14,243 nt of DNA from DAOUTW01 sp964523575. GTDB taxonomy: Bacteria; Zixibacteria; MSB-5A5; GN15; JAAZOE01. Position 1 is the first letter of the stretch; the number at the start of each line of letters is the position of its first letter. The stretch is from contig CAZGAV010000091.1 of assembly GCA_964523575.1 (NCBI GenBank), forward strand, positions 1-14,243. Direction: 5' to 3'. The notes beneath the pieces are model-generated. The model ran no database searches and was not told the origin of the DNA. It saw only the letters and a list, made by a program, of their open reading frames with translations. The position numbers and the translations under genes were made by a program. This document shows positions 1-6,572 of this stretch, in pieces.

Positions 1-1
1 C

Positions 2-328
2 GACGACAAAATTCTCGATTTCCTCTCCCCTTCGGATAAATGTATGACCTGTCATTCACGGCAATCGATTGTCCCCGAAATATTCGACCTCAAAGGCCGC
101 GCCCCGGAATTGAACCGGCACGCCAGCCATCCCGACCATATCCAGGTTCACCCCGGTGTCAAAAACGTCAAGGGCGGCATCCGGGACCGGATCGATCCCC
201 AAATCAACCTCAATGACGGCAAGCTCGAATGTCAGACCTGCCATTCACTGGTAGCCCAAAACAACGATTTACTCGTGGAATTATCGGAGAATGAAGGGGT
301 ATGTCTTGGCTGTCATTATTTCGACTGA
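2..328 (+). CDS. Multiheme c-type cytochrome, C-terminal fragment (5' end outside window)
   Basis: The reading frame is open from base 2 and ends at TGA 326-328, so the gene begins upstream of the window. Three haem-binding motifs are visible: CMTCH at 41-55, CQTCH at 230-244 and CLGCH at 302-316, the last only a few residues before the stop. The ATG at 44 lies inside the first haem motif and is not a start. Between motifs there are several spare His residues (RHASHPDH, VHPG) that could be distal haem ligands. The protein must be exported to be haem-loaded, but its signal peptide is not in view. It lies on the same strand as the cytochrome cluster downstream but is separated from it by about 320 bases with its own promoter, so it probably ends a previous transcription unit. 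The family cannot be named from this fragment. Confidence 0.85.
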   Translation, partial: DDKILDFLSPSDKCMTCHSRQSIVPEIFDLKGRAPELNRHASHPDHIQVHPGVKNVKGGIRDRIDPQINLNDGKLECQTCHSLVAQNNDLLVELSENEGVCLGCHYFD

Positions 329-536
329 TCGCCTCTGTTATAATTAGGTCTAAATAAACCCTCTATTTATTCCATACACCTTTTTTCGGAGTCCGATTTA
401 TACAAAAATCGAACAAAATACAGGCTTCCAAATGACCCAAAATTCACACTTTCTGCAACAATAATAACAAGTTACAGCCTAGTTATAATGGAGATAAAAA
501 TAATCACTATTTTACATTAAATGAGGACAAAATCGC

Positions 537-564
537 TTGCCTTTTCACGGATTTTGATTATACT
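537..564 (+). promoter_or_regulatory. Putative sigma70-type promoter of the cytochrome cluster
   Basis: TTGCCT at 537-542 and TATACT at 559-564 are separated by 16 bp, close to the TTGACA/TATAAT consensus. A start of transcription near 571 is expected, leaving a leader of about 75 nt before the TTG at 647. This is the best -35/-10 pair in the intergenic region and the natural candidate to drive the NHL-OmcS unit. It is a pattern match only. Confidence 0.5.
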
Positions 565-587
565 CAGGCAGTAAAAACAAGGATTGG

Positions 588-608
588 GGCCCTATTATAA
601 CAGGGGCC
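588..608 (+). promoter_or_regulatory. Leader inverted repeat (GGCCC/GGGCC hairpin)
   Basis: GGCCC at 588-592 can pair with GGGCC at 604-608 across an 11-base AT-rich loop. It lies just upstream of the CRP-like palindrome, and the two together would give a two-hairpin leader if transcription starts near 571. The function is unknown. It may be a structured leader or part of an operator. Confidence 0.3.
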
Positions 609-609
609 A

Positions 610-627
610 TTGTGAAGAAATTCACAA
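610..627 (+). promoter_or_regulatory. CRP-type palindrome / GAAA-loop hairpin in the leader
   Basis: Bases 611-626 read TGTGA-N6-TCACA, both half-sites matching the E. coli CRP consensus exactly. As RNA, the same bases (TTGTGAA 610-616, GAAA 617-620, TTCACAA 621-627) form a 7-bp stem closed by a GNRA tetraloop, immediately before the putative ribosome-binding site at 629-635. It could therefore be an operator for a CRP/FNR-family regulator, a translational control hairpin, or both. It lies downstream of the predicted promoter, where bound protein would be expected to repress rather than activate. Confidence 0.45.
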
Positions 628-646
628 AGAGAGGATAAATTTAGTC

Positions 647-1846
647 TTGTATTTAGCGGTCATCAAGAGATTACAACTCCCCATAGCCGTAGCCGCGATT
701 CTGGTTTTTTCTATTTGCGGAAACACAAACCTTCAGGCACAATCGACGGCGACCTTGTCGGCGCCCGCCGAATTTCTCCGGTACCTCACTCCCCCGGGAA
801 CCCAAAACGGTTTCTTGCGTCCGACCCGAATTTTCACCGACCCGAAATTCGACGAGGTTTACGTCGCCGATCCCGGCCACAACCGGATTACCATTTTTGA
901 CAAAAACGGCACCTTCAAATTTGACTTCCCGGTCGGTGCGCGATGCGGCGCGCCTCTCGATATGGCCGTCAATTCTCAGGGCATCATCTATGTCCTCGGC
1001 TCCGCGCCTGAAGGACGCCAGGTCATGACCTTCGATTATGATGGTCTTTTCCTGGGGCGGTTCGAAGACAACCCGGACGCCTGGACTGACAGTTTAAACA
1101 TTGTCAGCATCGCCATCGATAATCAGGATCGCCTGTACCTGCTGGATCAATATCATCTGCAGATAATTCGCTTTGGAAGCGATGGCCGTCTTGATCTCCA
1201 AATCCCCCTCGGCAACGGTCTTGATGCCCCTGACAAGGACGAACTGATTCTGGGCTCCCTGTCGATTTCCAATTCCGGAACCATTTATCTGCCTCTGGCT
1301 TCTCTCGGAACGGTTTATCGATACGACGGCTCCGGCCGGCCGCTCCAGCCGATCGGATACAAGGGCAACGATCTCGGAGAATTGAATTTTCCCATCTCGG
1401 TCGCCGAAACCGACGACGGCATCATCATGGTGCTGGACAAGCACCGCTACAACGTGATCTGTTTCGACCTCAGCGGCCGATTCCTCGGCGAATTCGGCGG
1501 CAAGGGTTCCAGTCCCGGATGGTTTTATCATCCGACCTGGCTGGCCGTCGATGAGCTCGATCATATCTATATCGGCCAGGTTTACCTGAACCGGGTTCAG
1601 GTTTGCGCCCTCCCGGATTTTATCCGCGATCGGCAAAAACAGGTCAATAGTCCCCAGTCGGACAGCTTGAAGTCATCGACTTCGATATTCGATTCGGCCA
1701 ATCCCAACTTGAAAAGTATGAGGGCATTGCATGTCAGCTACTCGAGTCTCATGCGAGTCCCGACTTTTACTTCTATAAATCTGCAGGATAATTACCTGTT
1801 GAGTACTCACTTACAACCAGCATTATGGAGGTTTAGGAATGCGTAA
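647..1846 (+). CDS. Secreted six-bladed NHL-repeat beta-propeller protein
   Basis: From TTG 647 the product is 399 residues. That start is chosen because the n-region (LAVIKRLQ), hydrophobic core (LPIAVAAILVFSICG) and AQS cleavage site form a normal signal peptide, and GAGAGGA lies at 629-635, 11 bases upstream. The frame is also open from TTG 584, but this would add 21 residues running through the leader hairpins. Six NHL-type blades follow, each with a D/N-x-G turn, a YVAD-like strand and a V-x-x-F/Y-D repeat: EVYVADPGHNRITIFD, GIIYVLG, RLYLLDQYHLQIIRF, TIYLPLA, GIIMVLDKHRYNVICFD and HIYIGQVYLNRVQV. The last ~75 residues are low-complexity and Ser/Asn-rich, with no recognised domain. There is no haem motif. 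The gene overlaps the OmcS-like start by 8 bases, implying coupled expression. NHL propellers usually mediate protein binding, so a role in handling or docking the cytochrome is inferred. Confidence 0.85.
   Translation: MYLAVIKRLQLPIAVAAILVFSICGNTNLQAQSTATLSAPAEFLRYLTPPGTQNGFLRPTRIFTDPKFDEVYVADPGHNRITIFDKNGTFKFDFPVGARCGAPLDMAVNSQGIIYVLGSAPEGRQVMTFDYDGLFLGRFEDNPDAWTDSLNIVSIAIDNQDRLYLLDQYHLQIIRFGSDGRLDLQIPLGNGLDAPDKDELILGSLSISNSGTIYLPLASLGTVYRYDGSGRPLQPIGYKGNDLGELNFPISVAETDDGIIMVLDKHRYNVICFDLSGRFLGEFGGKGSSPGWFYHPTWLAVDELDHIYIGQVYLNRVQVCALPDFIRDRQKQVNSPQSDSLKSSTSIFDSANPNLKSMRALHVSYSSLMRVPTFTSINLQDNYLLSTHLQPALWRFRNA
1826..1831 (+). promoter_or_regulatory. Strong ribosome-binding site of the OmcS-like cytochrome
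   Basis: TGGAGG ends 7 bases before the ATG at 1839. It lies inside the end of the NHL gene and is among the best Shine-Dalgarno matches in the window, consistent with high synthesis of a filament subunit. Confidence 0.7.
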
Positions 1847-2894
1847 GATCCTCTTGCTGGCGGCCGCTCTCTGCTTTGCCATTAGCGGCAATGCTCTGGC
1901 GTTTCACGATGCCGGCGTTGCCTACTGCGGCGGCTGCCACACCATGCACAACAGTGAAAACGGCAATCTGGTCGACCCCGACAGCCCCAACGGCAATGCC
2001 TGGCTGTTGAAAGACGCCACCCCCAGTGACGTCTGTCTGTCCTGCCACAGCACTGGTTCCCGCGGCGTTTTCGCGGCCGACCCGTTGGCCCCGAACGGCC
2101 TCAACGGCGGCGGCGACTTTGTCTTCCTGACCGAAGACAATCTCAATGACGGTCACAGCGGCGCCAGCAACCCGATCAGCGGCGACGCGGCCGGCCACAA
2201 CATCAACGCTCCCTCAAAGGGCGTGGGTGCCGACGGCACCCTGTTGACGGCTCCCGGCGGCGCCTTCCCGGCTTCGGCTCTGGGCTGCTCCAGCTGCCAT
2301 GACCCGCACGGCAACACCAACTTCCGTCTCCTTTATGGCGCCGGCAGTGTTCAGGATAACCTGTTCACCTTCACCAACGCGGCTCCCGTGGCCGATGGTA
2401 TTGACGTCAAAAACACCGACGAGACCAACGACAACCACACCGCTTATAAGAGCGGCATGAGCGCCTGGTGCGGCAACTGCCACGGTGACTTCCACAACAA
2501 CAACACCAAGATGGTCCACCCGTCCGGCGAAGCCCTGGGCGGCACCGTTGCCACCGCTTACAATCTGTACAATGGCACCGAAGATCAAACCGGTGGCGCG
2601 GCCGCAACCGCTTATCTGGCTGCGGTTCCGTTCGAAGACGCGACCATGACCGTTTCGTCCACCGAGGGCCCGAGCGCCGGCAGCACTGTTATGTGCCTGA
2701 CCTGCCACCGCGCCCATGCTTCGTCGGCTCCCAATGCCGGCCGCTGGGACTTCAACGTGACCCTGCTTGAGGAAGACGGCGTGGAATCCGGTTCTTATGC
2801 CATTCCTGATCCGTACAGCAGCCCGAACCAGCGTTCGCTGTGCAACAAATGCCATGTCAAGGATGCCGGCGACGAAATCGTCGCGGTTCCGTAA
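1839..2894 (+). CDS. OmcS-like six-haem c-type cytochrome, probable extracellular filament subunit
   Basis: The product is 351 residues with a signal peptide (MRKILLLAAALCFAISGNALA, cleavage before Phe22) and six CXXCH motifs starting at Cys30, 66, 150, 211, 286 and 335. Haem number and the flanking residues match Geobacter sulfurreducens OmcS as recalled: FHxxGVAxCxGCHTMHNS at the mature N-terminus, GHNI at 119-122, TAPGG...CSSCHDPHG at 137-158, GMSxWCxNCHxDxHN at 206-220, HPxG at 227, TxxxAYLxxxPFE at 257-266, CLxCHRAHAS at 286-295, and QRxLCNKCHxKD at the end. Candidate distal ligands are His23, 37, 120, 157, 219, 227 and 293, enough for six bis-His haems. His37 corresponds to the OmcS His that, as I recall, ligates a haem of the neighbouring subunit. 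The protein is about 75 residues shorter than OmcS, mainly between haems 3 and 4 and between haems 5 and 6. Haem-loading would be by the periplasmic Ccm/Ccs machinery, and the final site is extracellular. Family assignment is firm; filament formation is inferred. Confidence 0.92.
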   Translation: MRKILLLAAALCFAISGNALAFHDAGVAYCGGCHTMHNSENGNLVDPDSPNGNAWLLKDATPSDVCLSCHSTGSRGVFAADPLAPNGLNGGGDFVFLTEDNLNDGHSGASNPISGDAAGHNINAPSKGVGADGTLLTAPGGAFPASALGCSSCHDPHGNTNFRLLYGAGSVQDNLFTFTNAAPVADGIDVKNTDETNDNHTAYKSGMSAWCGNCHGDFHNNNTKMVHPSGEALGGTVATAYNLYNGTEDQTGGAAATAYLAAVPFEDATMTVSSTEGPSAGSTVMCLTCHRAHASSAPNAGRWDFNVTLLEEDGVESGSYAIPDPYSSPNQRSLCNKCHVKDAGDEIVAVP

Positions 2895-2910
2895 GCGCAT
2901 AAAAAAAGTG

Positions 2911-2955
2911 ATCAGGTGATAAATACATCCCGAATCGCTTCCGAATGCACCTGAT
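2911..2955 (+). repeat. Inverted repeat in the 3' region of the OmcS-like gene
   Basis: ATCAGGTG (2911-2918) and CACCTGAT (2948-2955) are perfect inverted copies around a 29-base loop, which itself contains a near-repeat of CCGAATC/CCGAATG. With the terminator hairpin directly after it, this gives the transcript a structured 3' end. It may stabilise the cytochrome mRNA or be a protein-binding site. Its function is unknown. Confidence 0.45.
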
Positions 2956-2964
2956 TCATAATGA

Positions 2965-2994
2965 AAACGCCCGGGCCCAAAACCCGGGCGTTTC
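2965..2994 (+). terminator. GC-rich hairpin, intrinsic (possibly partial) terminator after the OmcS-like gene
   Basis: AAACGCCCGGG (2965-2975) pairs perfectly with CCCGGGCGTTT (2983-2993) across a 7-base loop CCCAAAA, giving an 11-bp, very stable stem. The T tract is only three bases, so termination may be incomplete. The hairpin ends one base before the ATG at 2995, occupying the position of the next gene's ribosome-binding site. It probably sets a high cytochrome-to-downstream-gene ratio. Confidence 0.65.
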
Positions 2995-4443
2995 ATGAGA
3001 ATGAGTAAAGTTATTAAACATCGAAAACGCCTGAAAGAGATCCCCCCCTCCTCTCACCGAACTCTTCCATGGTTGTTCTCCATCGTTTTCGTGGCTCTGA
3101 TGATCTGCGGCGGAGGATCGATCCTCGCGCAGGATAAAAGCGCTCATGTCGCGATCTTCATGGAAATCGGGGACGGTGGATCCAATGAAGTTCGGATGGA
3201 ATTGGAGGCCATTCACCTCACCGGCCAAGGCGGCCCGGTCGATGTCCCCCTCTATCGCACCTCGTTCAATTCGGCGACCGATTCTCAGCGCAACCTTCTG
3301 CTCGCCGACGTTTCAATCCCTCCCGGCCGCTACAGTCAAATCCGGTTATTCTTCAAGGAAATAGTTATCCGAAACGGCGACAAAGAAATTGTCGCAACAA
3401 CGGTTCCCGAGGGAACTATGATCCCTCTGGAAATTTTGGTCGCCGCCGATGCGGGCGAGCCGATTTTCCTGTTCTGGAATCCGAACAACGACAGTCGGAC
3501 GGCCAATGATTATCACCCTCAGTTTCAATTACGGCATCCGGAAATACCTCCGGTCGGGTCCCTGGCCTTCGTCACCAATGAAGAATCGGGTACCGTCGCC
3601 GTCATCGACCGCTACGCTTTCCGGGTCGTTGACATTATCAAGGTCGGCGACGGCCCTCGCGGTCTGGCCTATATGCAGCAGTCTCAGGAATTATATGTCG
3701 CCAACAGCCAGAGCAATTCCATTTCGATTATCGACGCCAACACCCGCCAGGTCGTACGGACCATCAGCCTGAATTTCGGCGACACTCCCAGCCGCATGGT
3801 CTTATCGCCCGATGAACAAACCCTGTATATTATCAACTATGGTTCCAACGATCTGGTCAGCATCGACACCCGATCTTATCAGGAAATCGGGCGCGTTTCA
3901 CTGGGCACCTCTCCCTGCGGCATCGCCGCCGATCAATTCACCGGCCTGATCTATATCAGCAATCAGGAATCGGACAATATCTCGGTTTATGACCCGGCGA
4001 GTCAGTCCGTAACTTTTGTCTATTCACTGGATGGCGCGCCATGCGAATTATGGGCCGACGCCGACAATCAGATTTTGTATCTCTCGTTTCCCCGGCAAAG
4101 GACTCTGACCGTACTCGATGCCCGCACCGGCGGCCGCACCACTACCATGAATCTATGCGCCCCGGTCACCGGTCTGGCTTTCAATCGAATATCGCGCCAA
4201 CTAATGGTTGCGCAGGGGCTGTGTTCGGAAATTGCTCTCATACGGCCCGAATTGAATCTTGACCTTGGTAGCATCAAGGTCCCCGGACAACCGGGCCTGA
4301 TCGCCCCCGATCCCGAAAATCGCTACCTGCTGGCTATTCTCTCCGATATCGACAGCCTGGCCATAATTAATCTGAACAGCCGTCAGGTAAAGACGGTTAT
4401 GGAAGTCGGCCGCGGCCCCTATATGGCCGTGATTCCCGGATGA
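2995..4443 (+). CDS. Secreted DUF4382-like + YVTN seven-bladed beta-propeller protein
   Basis: The product is 482 residues from ATG 2995; ATG 3001 is an equally possible start. There is no clear ribosome-binding site, because a terminator hairpin occupies that place. A basic n-region (KHRKRLK) and hydrophobic segment (WLFSIVFVALMICGGGSILA) make a long signal peptide or an N-terminal anchor. Residues ~49-150 resemble a DUF4382-type beta-sandwich, with the hallmark SIPPGRYSQIRLFF near residue 107. Residues ~185-482 form a YVTN propeller with seven blade strands: LAFVTN, LYVANS, LYIINY, IYISNQ, LYLSF, LMVAQ and LLAIL. There is no CXXCH. It overlaps the next gene by ATGA (4440-4443), so the two are translationally coupled. 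A periplasmic or surface scaffold role is likely, but no substrate can be named. Propeller assignment is secure; DUF4382 is moderately sure. Confidence 0.82.
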   Translation: MRMSKVIKHRKRLKEIPPSSHRTLPWLFSIVFVALMICGGGSILAQDKSAHVAIFMEIGDGGSNEVRMELEAIHLTGQGGPVDVPLYRTSFNSATDSQRNLLLADVSIPPGRYSQIRLFFKEIVIRNGDKEIVATTVPEGTMIPLEILVAADAGEPIFLFWNPNNDSRTANDYHPQFQLRHPEIPPVGSLAFVTNEESGTVAVIDRYAFRVVDIIKVGDGPRGLAYMQQSQELYVANSQSNSISIIDANTRQVVRTISLNFGDTPSRMVLSPDEQTLYIINYGSNDLVSIDTRSYQEIGRVSLGTSPCGIAADQFTGLIYISNQESDNISVYDPASQSVTFVYSLDGAPCELWADADNQILYLSFPRQRTLTVLDARTGGRTTTMNLCAPVTGLAFNRISRQLMVAQGLCSEIALIRPELNLDLGSIKVPGQPGLIAPDPENRYLLAILSDIDSLAIINLNSRQVKTVMEVGRGPYMAVIPG

Positions 4444-6554
4444 CGATCATGATCATTAGCCGATTTGACATCATTAAAACCATGGTTATCCGCCTGAGTC
4501 TGACCGCGGCGCTGATACTATTCATTTTCCCGCCTTCCGCCAGGGCCCTTTTTTCCGATAATCTCGGCGGCAACATGCGGTTGACGGCAACTCGATCCAA
4601 TTCCGAAGGGCTGACCGACAAATCCCTCAATCAGGAATATACCATTCATTGGAATAAAATTCTGACGCCTTACCTTCAAACCCGGGCTTCCTTCCGATAT
4701 TTCAACCTGGGCGTCGATCAAAATCTTAGCCAGAATGCCTGGCGCGAGGAATACCAGCCGGCCGGCGAAATTTTCTGGATGCACCCCGATTTCACCTTCG
4801 GGGCCAACATCCGTAAGCAGGTCTCGACCAGCAATAATGAGACGACCGACTTGATCCGCGACGATTTTGGCGTCAATTTCTCCACCAAAAATTTCAGCCT
4901 GCCCATTTTCAAGGCCCGGTTCGACTGGGATCATACTTACAACGCCAACGATCGCCAACAGCGCGACACCCGCGAAAAACGGTTTCAGGCCGGACTCGAT
5001 TATACCTGGCGGAATAATACCTTTTACTATAATCTGGCGCGGCGCATCAATACCAGCGAATCCTCCCCGGTCGATATCTCGGAATGGCAGCATCTGTTTC
5101 GCTGGAATCAATCCTCTCGGCTTTTTTCCGACCGCCTGCGCCTCAGCACCGGCTACAGTTTTAATTTCCGTTCGCAGACCACGACCCGGACCGGGGCCGG
5201 CGAAGTCTATACTGATATTCCTTTTTCACGGGCGCTCTATGCCTATGATCCCACCCCCGATCTGGGGACCCTCGACACCCTTAATGGTCTCTTCGACGGC
5301 AATATCGACGACCCGGCCCTGCCGGCCGTCGATATCGGCGAAGGTCAACTGGATCGGAATATCGGCGTCGATTTCGGTATCGCCCGCCGCGTCAGCGGCA
5401 TATATCTCTATACCGACCGCCCCTCAAGCGCTTTCCTCGGATGGCGCGTTTATGTTTCCGAAGATAACCTTACCTGGGAGCCTCTGCCGGGTCTGGCTCA
5501 AAGCGATTTTAATATGAGCTTCGACCGTTATGAAATTCTTTTCGACGCTTATGAAACCCGCTATATCAAGCTGGTCAACTACGGCGTCAACGATGTCCCG
5601 CAGGTTTACGTCACCGAAATTCAAACGCTGGATCAGTCGCCGGACACCGAAAAAATCACCCGGCGCCAGAGTGTCCATCTGGGCGAAATGGGCGCCGCCT
5701 ACGACCTGTCGGACAAAATTAATTTCAATGCCGATTTTTCGTATCGAGGCGAACCCAAAGGCGATTTCACCGACAGTCGCAATCAGGTATCATACGGGCT
5801 GGGCGGCAAACACGAAATTTCGTCAGCCCTGACCGAAATCGCCAAATACAGCGCCAGTTTCGACGATTACAAAGCCAGCCAGGCTAAAAACCGCGATGCC
5901 AGCCTTTCGTACAGCCTGCTGATAACGCCCCTGCCGACGCTCGACTTTTCTTTTGCCGCCTTAACGCGAAGCAATTATATTAATGGCTTGAAGACGGAAG
6001 AAACCAATAACCTGTTTTTCCAGACATACGGCCGGGTTTTGACCGGGTTGAATCTTTCCGGCGAAATCACCTACAGCCGTAGCAACCGCTTCGATTCTCG
6101 CACCAAGTTCGACACCTGGAACGGCCGGCTCTCCGGCGATACCCGCCTCACCCGGGCGCTGGATATGGCCGCCTATTTCCAGTATCAGCATATAAAGGAT
6201 TTATCTGATCGGGCCGTGCGCATTCGTCGCCAGTACAATCTGGATTTCAACTATCGCATGACCCGCAGTATCCTTATCCGGGGCTCGTTGATTTACAACA
6301 CCGAAAACAGCCTGCACTACTTTTCTCAGGAATACAGCATCAACTGGGTTATGTCGTCGAAACTGACCGCCGGAGCCCTGTTGACCGTAAATGAGGGCGA
6401 AAATCTGGTTCGGAGCGAACGCAACAACGTTCGTATCAATTACAGCCTCAGCACGCGCAGTACACTGTATCTGAGTTATTCCAAAAATTCCTTTACGCTG
6501 GCCGGGCGGTCACGGATCGAAACCTTTCAAATCGGCCTGAAAATGGGCTTTTGA
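4440..6554 (+). CDS. Outer-membrane beta-barrel protein with discoidin-like insert
   Basis: The product is 704 residues. The start overlaps the previous stop (ATGA). A second in-frame ATG at 4482 would leave a compact signal peptide (VIRLSLTAALILFIFPPSARA). Most of the chain alternates polar and aromatic/hydrophobic residues in barrel strands, and it ends in FQIGLKMGF with the terminal Phe typical of BAM-assembled barrels. Residues ~260-395 look like an F5/8 type C (discoidin) domain: LFDGN, GVDFG, a GWRVYVSEDNLTWEPLPG strand pair, then EILFDAYETRYIKLVN and VYVTEIQ. No Cys or haem motif was seen, so it is not itself a redox protein. Next to an OmcS-like protein, it may be the outer-membrane pore for filament exit, or an electron conduit sheath in the manner of MtrB-type porins. 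It has no recognisable sequence match to MtrB. Barrel call strong, role inferred. Confidence 0.8.
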   Translation: MTIMIISRFDIIKTMVIRLSLTAALILFIFPPSARALFSDNLGGNMRLTATRSNSEGLTDKSLNQEYTIHWNKILTPYLQTRASFRYFNLGVDQNLSQNAWREEYQPAGEIFWMHPDFTFGANIRKQVSTSNNETTDLIRDDFGVNFSTKNFSLPIFKARFDWDHTYNANDRQQRDTREKRFQAGLDYTWRNNTFYYNLARRINTSESSPVDISEWQHLFRWNQSSRLFSDRLRLSTGYSFNFRSQTTTRTGAGEVYTDIPFSRALYAYDPTPDLGTLDTLNGLFDGNIDDPALPAVDIGEGQLDRNIGVDFGIARRVSGIYLYTDRPSSAFLGWRVYVSEDNLTWEPLPGLAQSDFNMSFDRYEILFDAYETRYIKLVNYGVNDVPQVYVTEIQTLDQSPDTEKITRRQSVHLGEMGAAYDLSDKINFNADFSYRGEPKGDFTDSRNQVSYGLGGKHEISSALTEIAKYSASFDDYKASQAKNRDASLSYSLLITPLPTLDFSFAALTRSNYINGLKTEETNNLFFQTYGRVLTGLNLSGEITYSRSNRFDSRTKFDTWNGRLSGDTRLTRALDMAAYFQYQHIKDLSDRAVRIRRQYNLDFNYRMTRSILIRGSLIYNTENSLHYFSQEYSINWVMSSKLTAGALLTVNEGENLVRSERNNVRINYSLSTRSTLYLSYSKNSFTLAGRSRIETFQIGLKMGF

Positions 6555-6559
6555 AAACT

Positions 6560-6564
6560 AAGGA
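6560..6564 (+). promoter_or_regulatory. Ribosome-binding site deciding the CsgG-like lipoprotein start
   Basis: AAGGA lies 8 bases before ATG 6573. An in-frame ATG at 6564 overlaps this motif and has no Shine-Dalgarno of its own, so 6573 is preferred. Confidence 0.55.
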
Positions 6565-6572
6565 TGAATTCA

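Larger units (their letters stand above)
329..646. other. AT-rich intergenic region upstream of the cytochrome cluster
   Basis: No convincing gene is present. The stretch is clearly more AT-rich than the flanking coding DNA. It holds a small AT-rich hairpin (CGATTT 394-399 / AAATCG 406-411), two isolated TATAAT hexamers (339-344 and 484-489) without a matching -35 element, a better sigma70-like promoter at 537-564, and a structured leader from about 571 to 646. No strong terminator for the upstream cytochrome gene is obvious. Confidence 0.6.

Noticed and set aside
44..328. ATG 44 as the start of a small protein
   Set aside because: It is the second codon of a CMTCH haem motif whose first Cys is at 41, and the frame is open to base 2, so this is the tail of a longer gene.
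339..489. Two isolated TATAAT hexamers as promoters
   Set aside because: Neither has an acceptable -35 element at 16-18 bp, and such hexamers are expected by chance in AT-rich DNA.
584..646. TTG 584 as the start of the NHL protein
   Set aside because: It gives 21 extra residues ahead of a normal signal peptide, runs through the leader hairpins and lacks a ribosome-binding site; TTG 647 fits better.
571..646. GEMM-type (c-di-GMP/cGAMP) riboswitch in the leader, known upstream of cytochromes in Geobacter
   Set aside because: The leader is too short and shows none of the conserved GEMM core sequence; only two simple hairpins are visible.
1094..1636. Long minus-strand open frames opposite the NHL, SurA-like and cytochrome genes
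   Set aside because: They lie antisense to well-supported genes, have no recognisable domains and follow from the codon bias of the sense strand.
1739..1759. ACTCG/CGAGT inverted repeat in the end of the NHL gene
   Set aside because: It is only 5 bp per arm, with nothing around it to support an operator or terminator.
2935..2962. Possible promoter (TCGCTT / CATAAT, 16-bp spacer) before the DUF4382-propeller gene
   Set aside because: The -35 matches only two of six positions and transcription would have to pass the strong GC hairpin at once.
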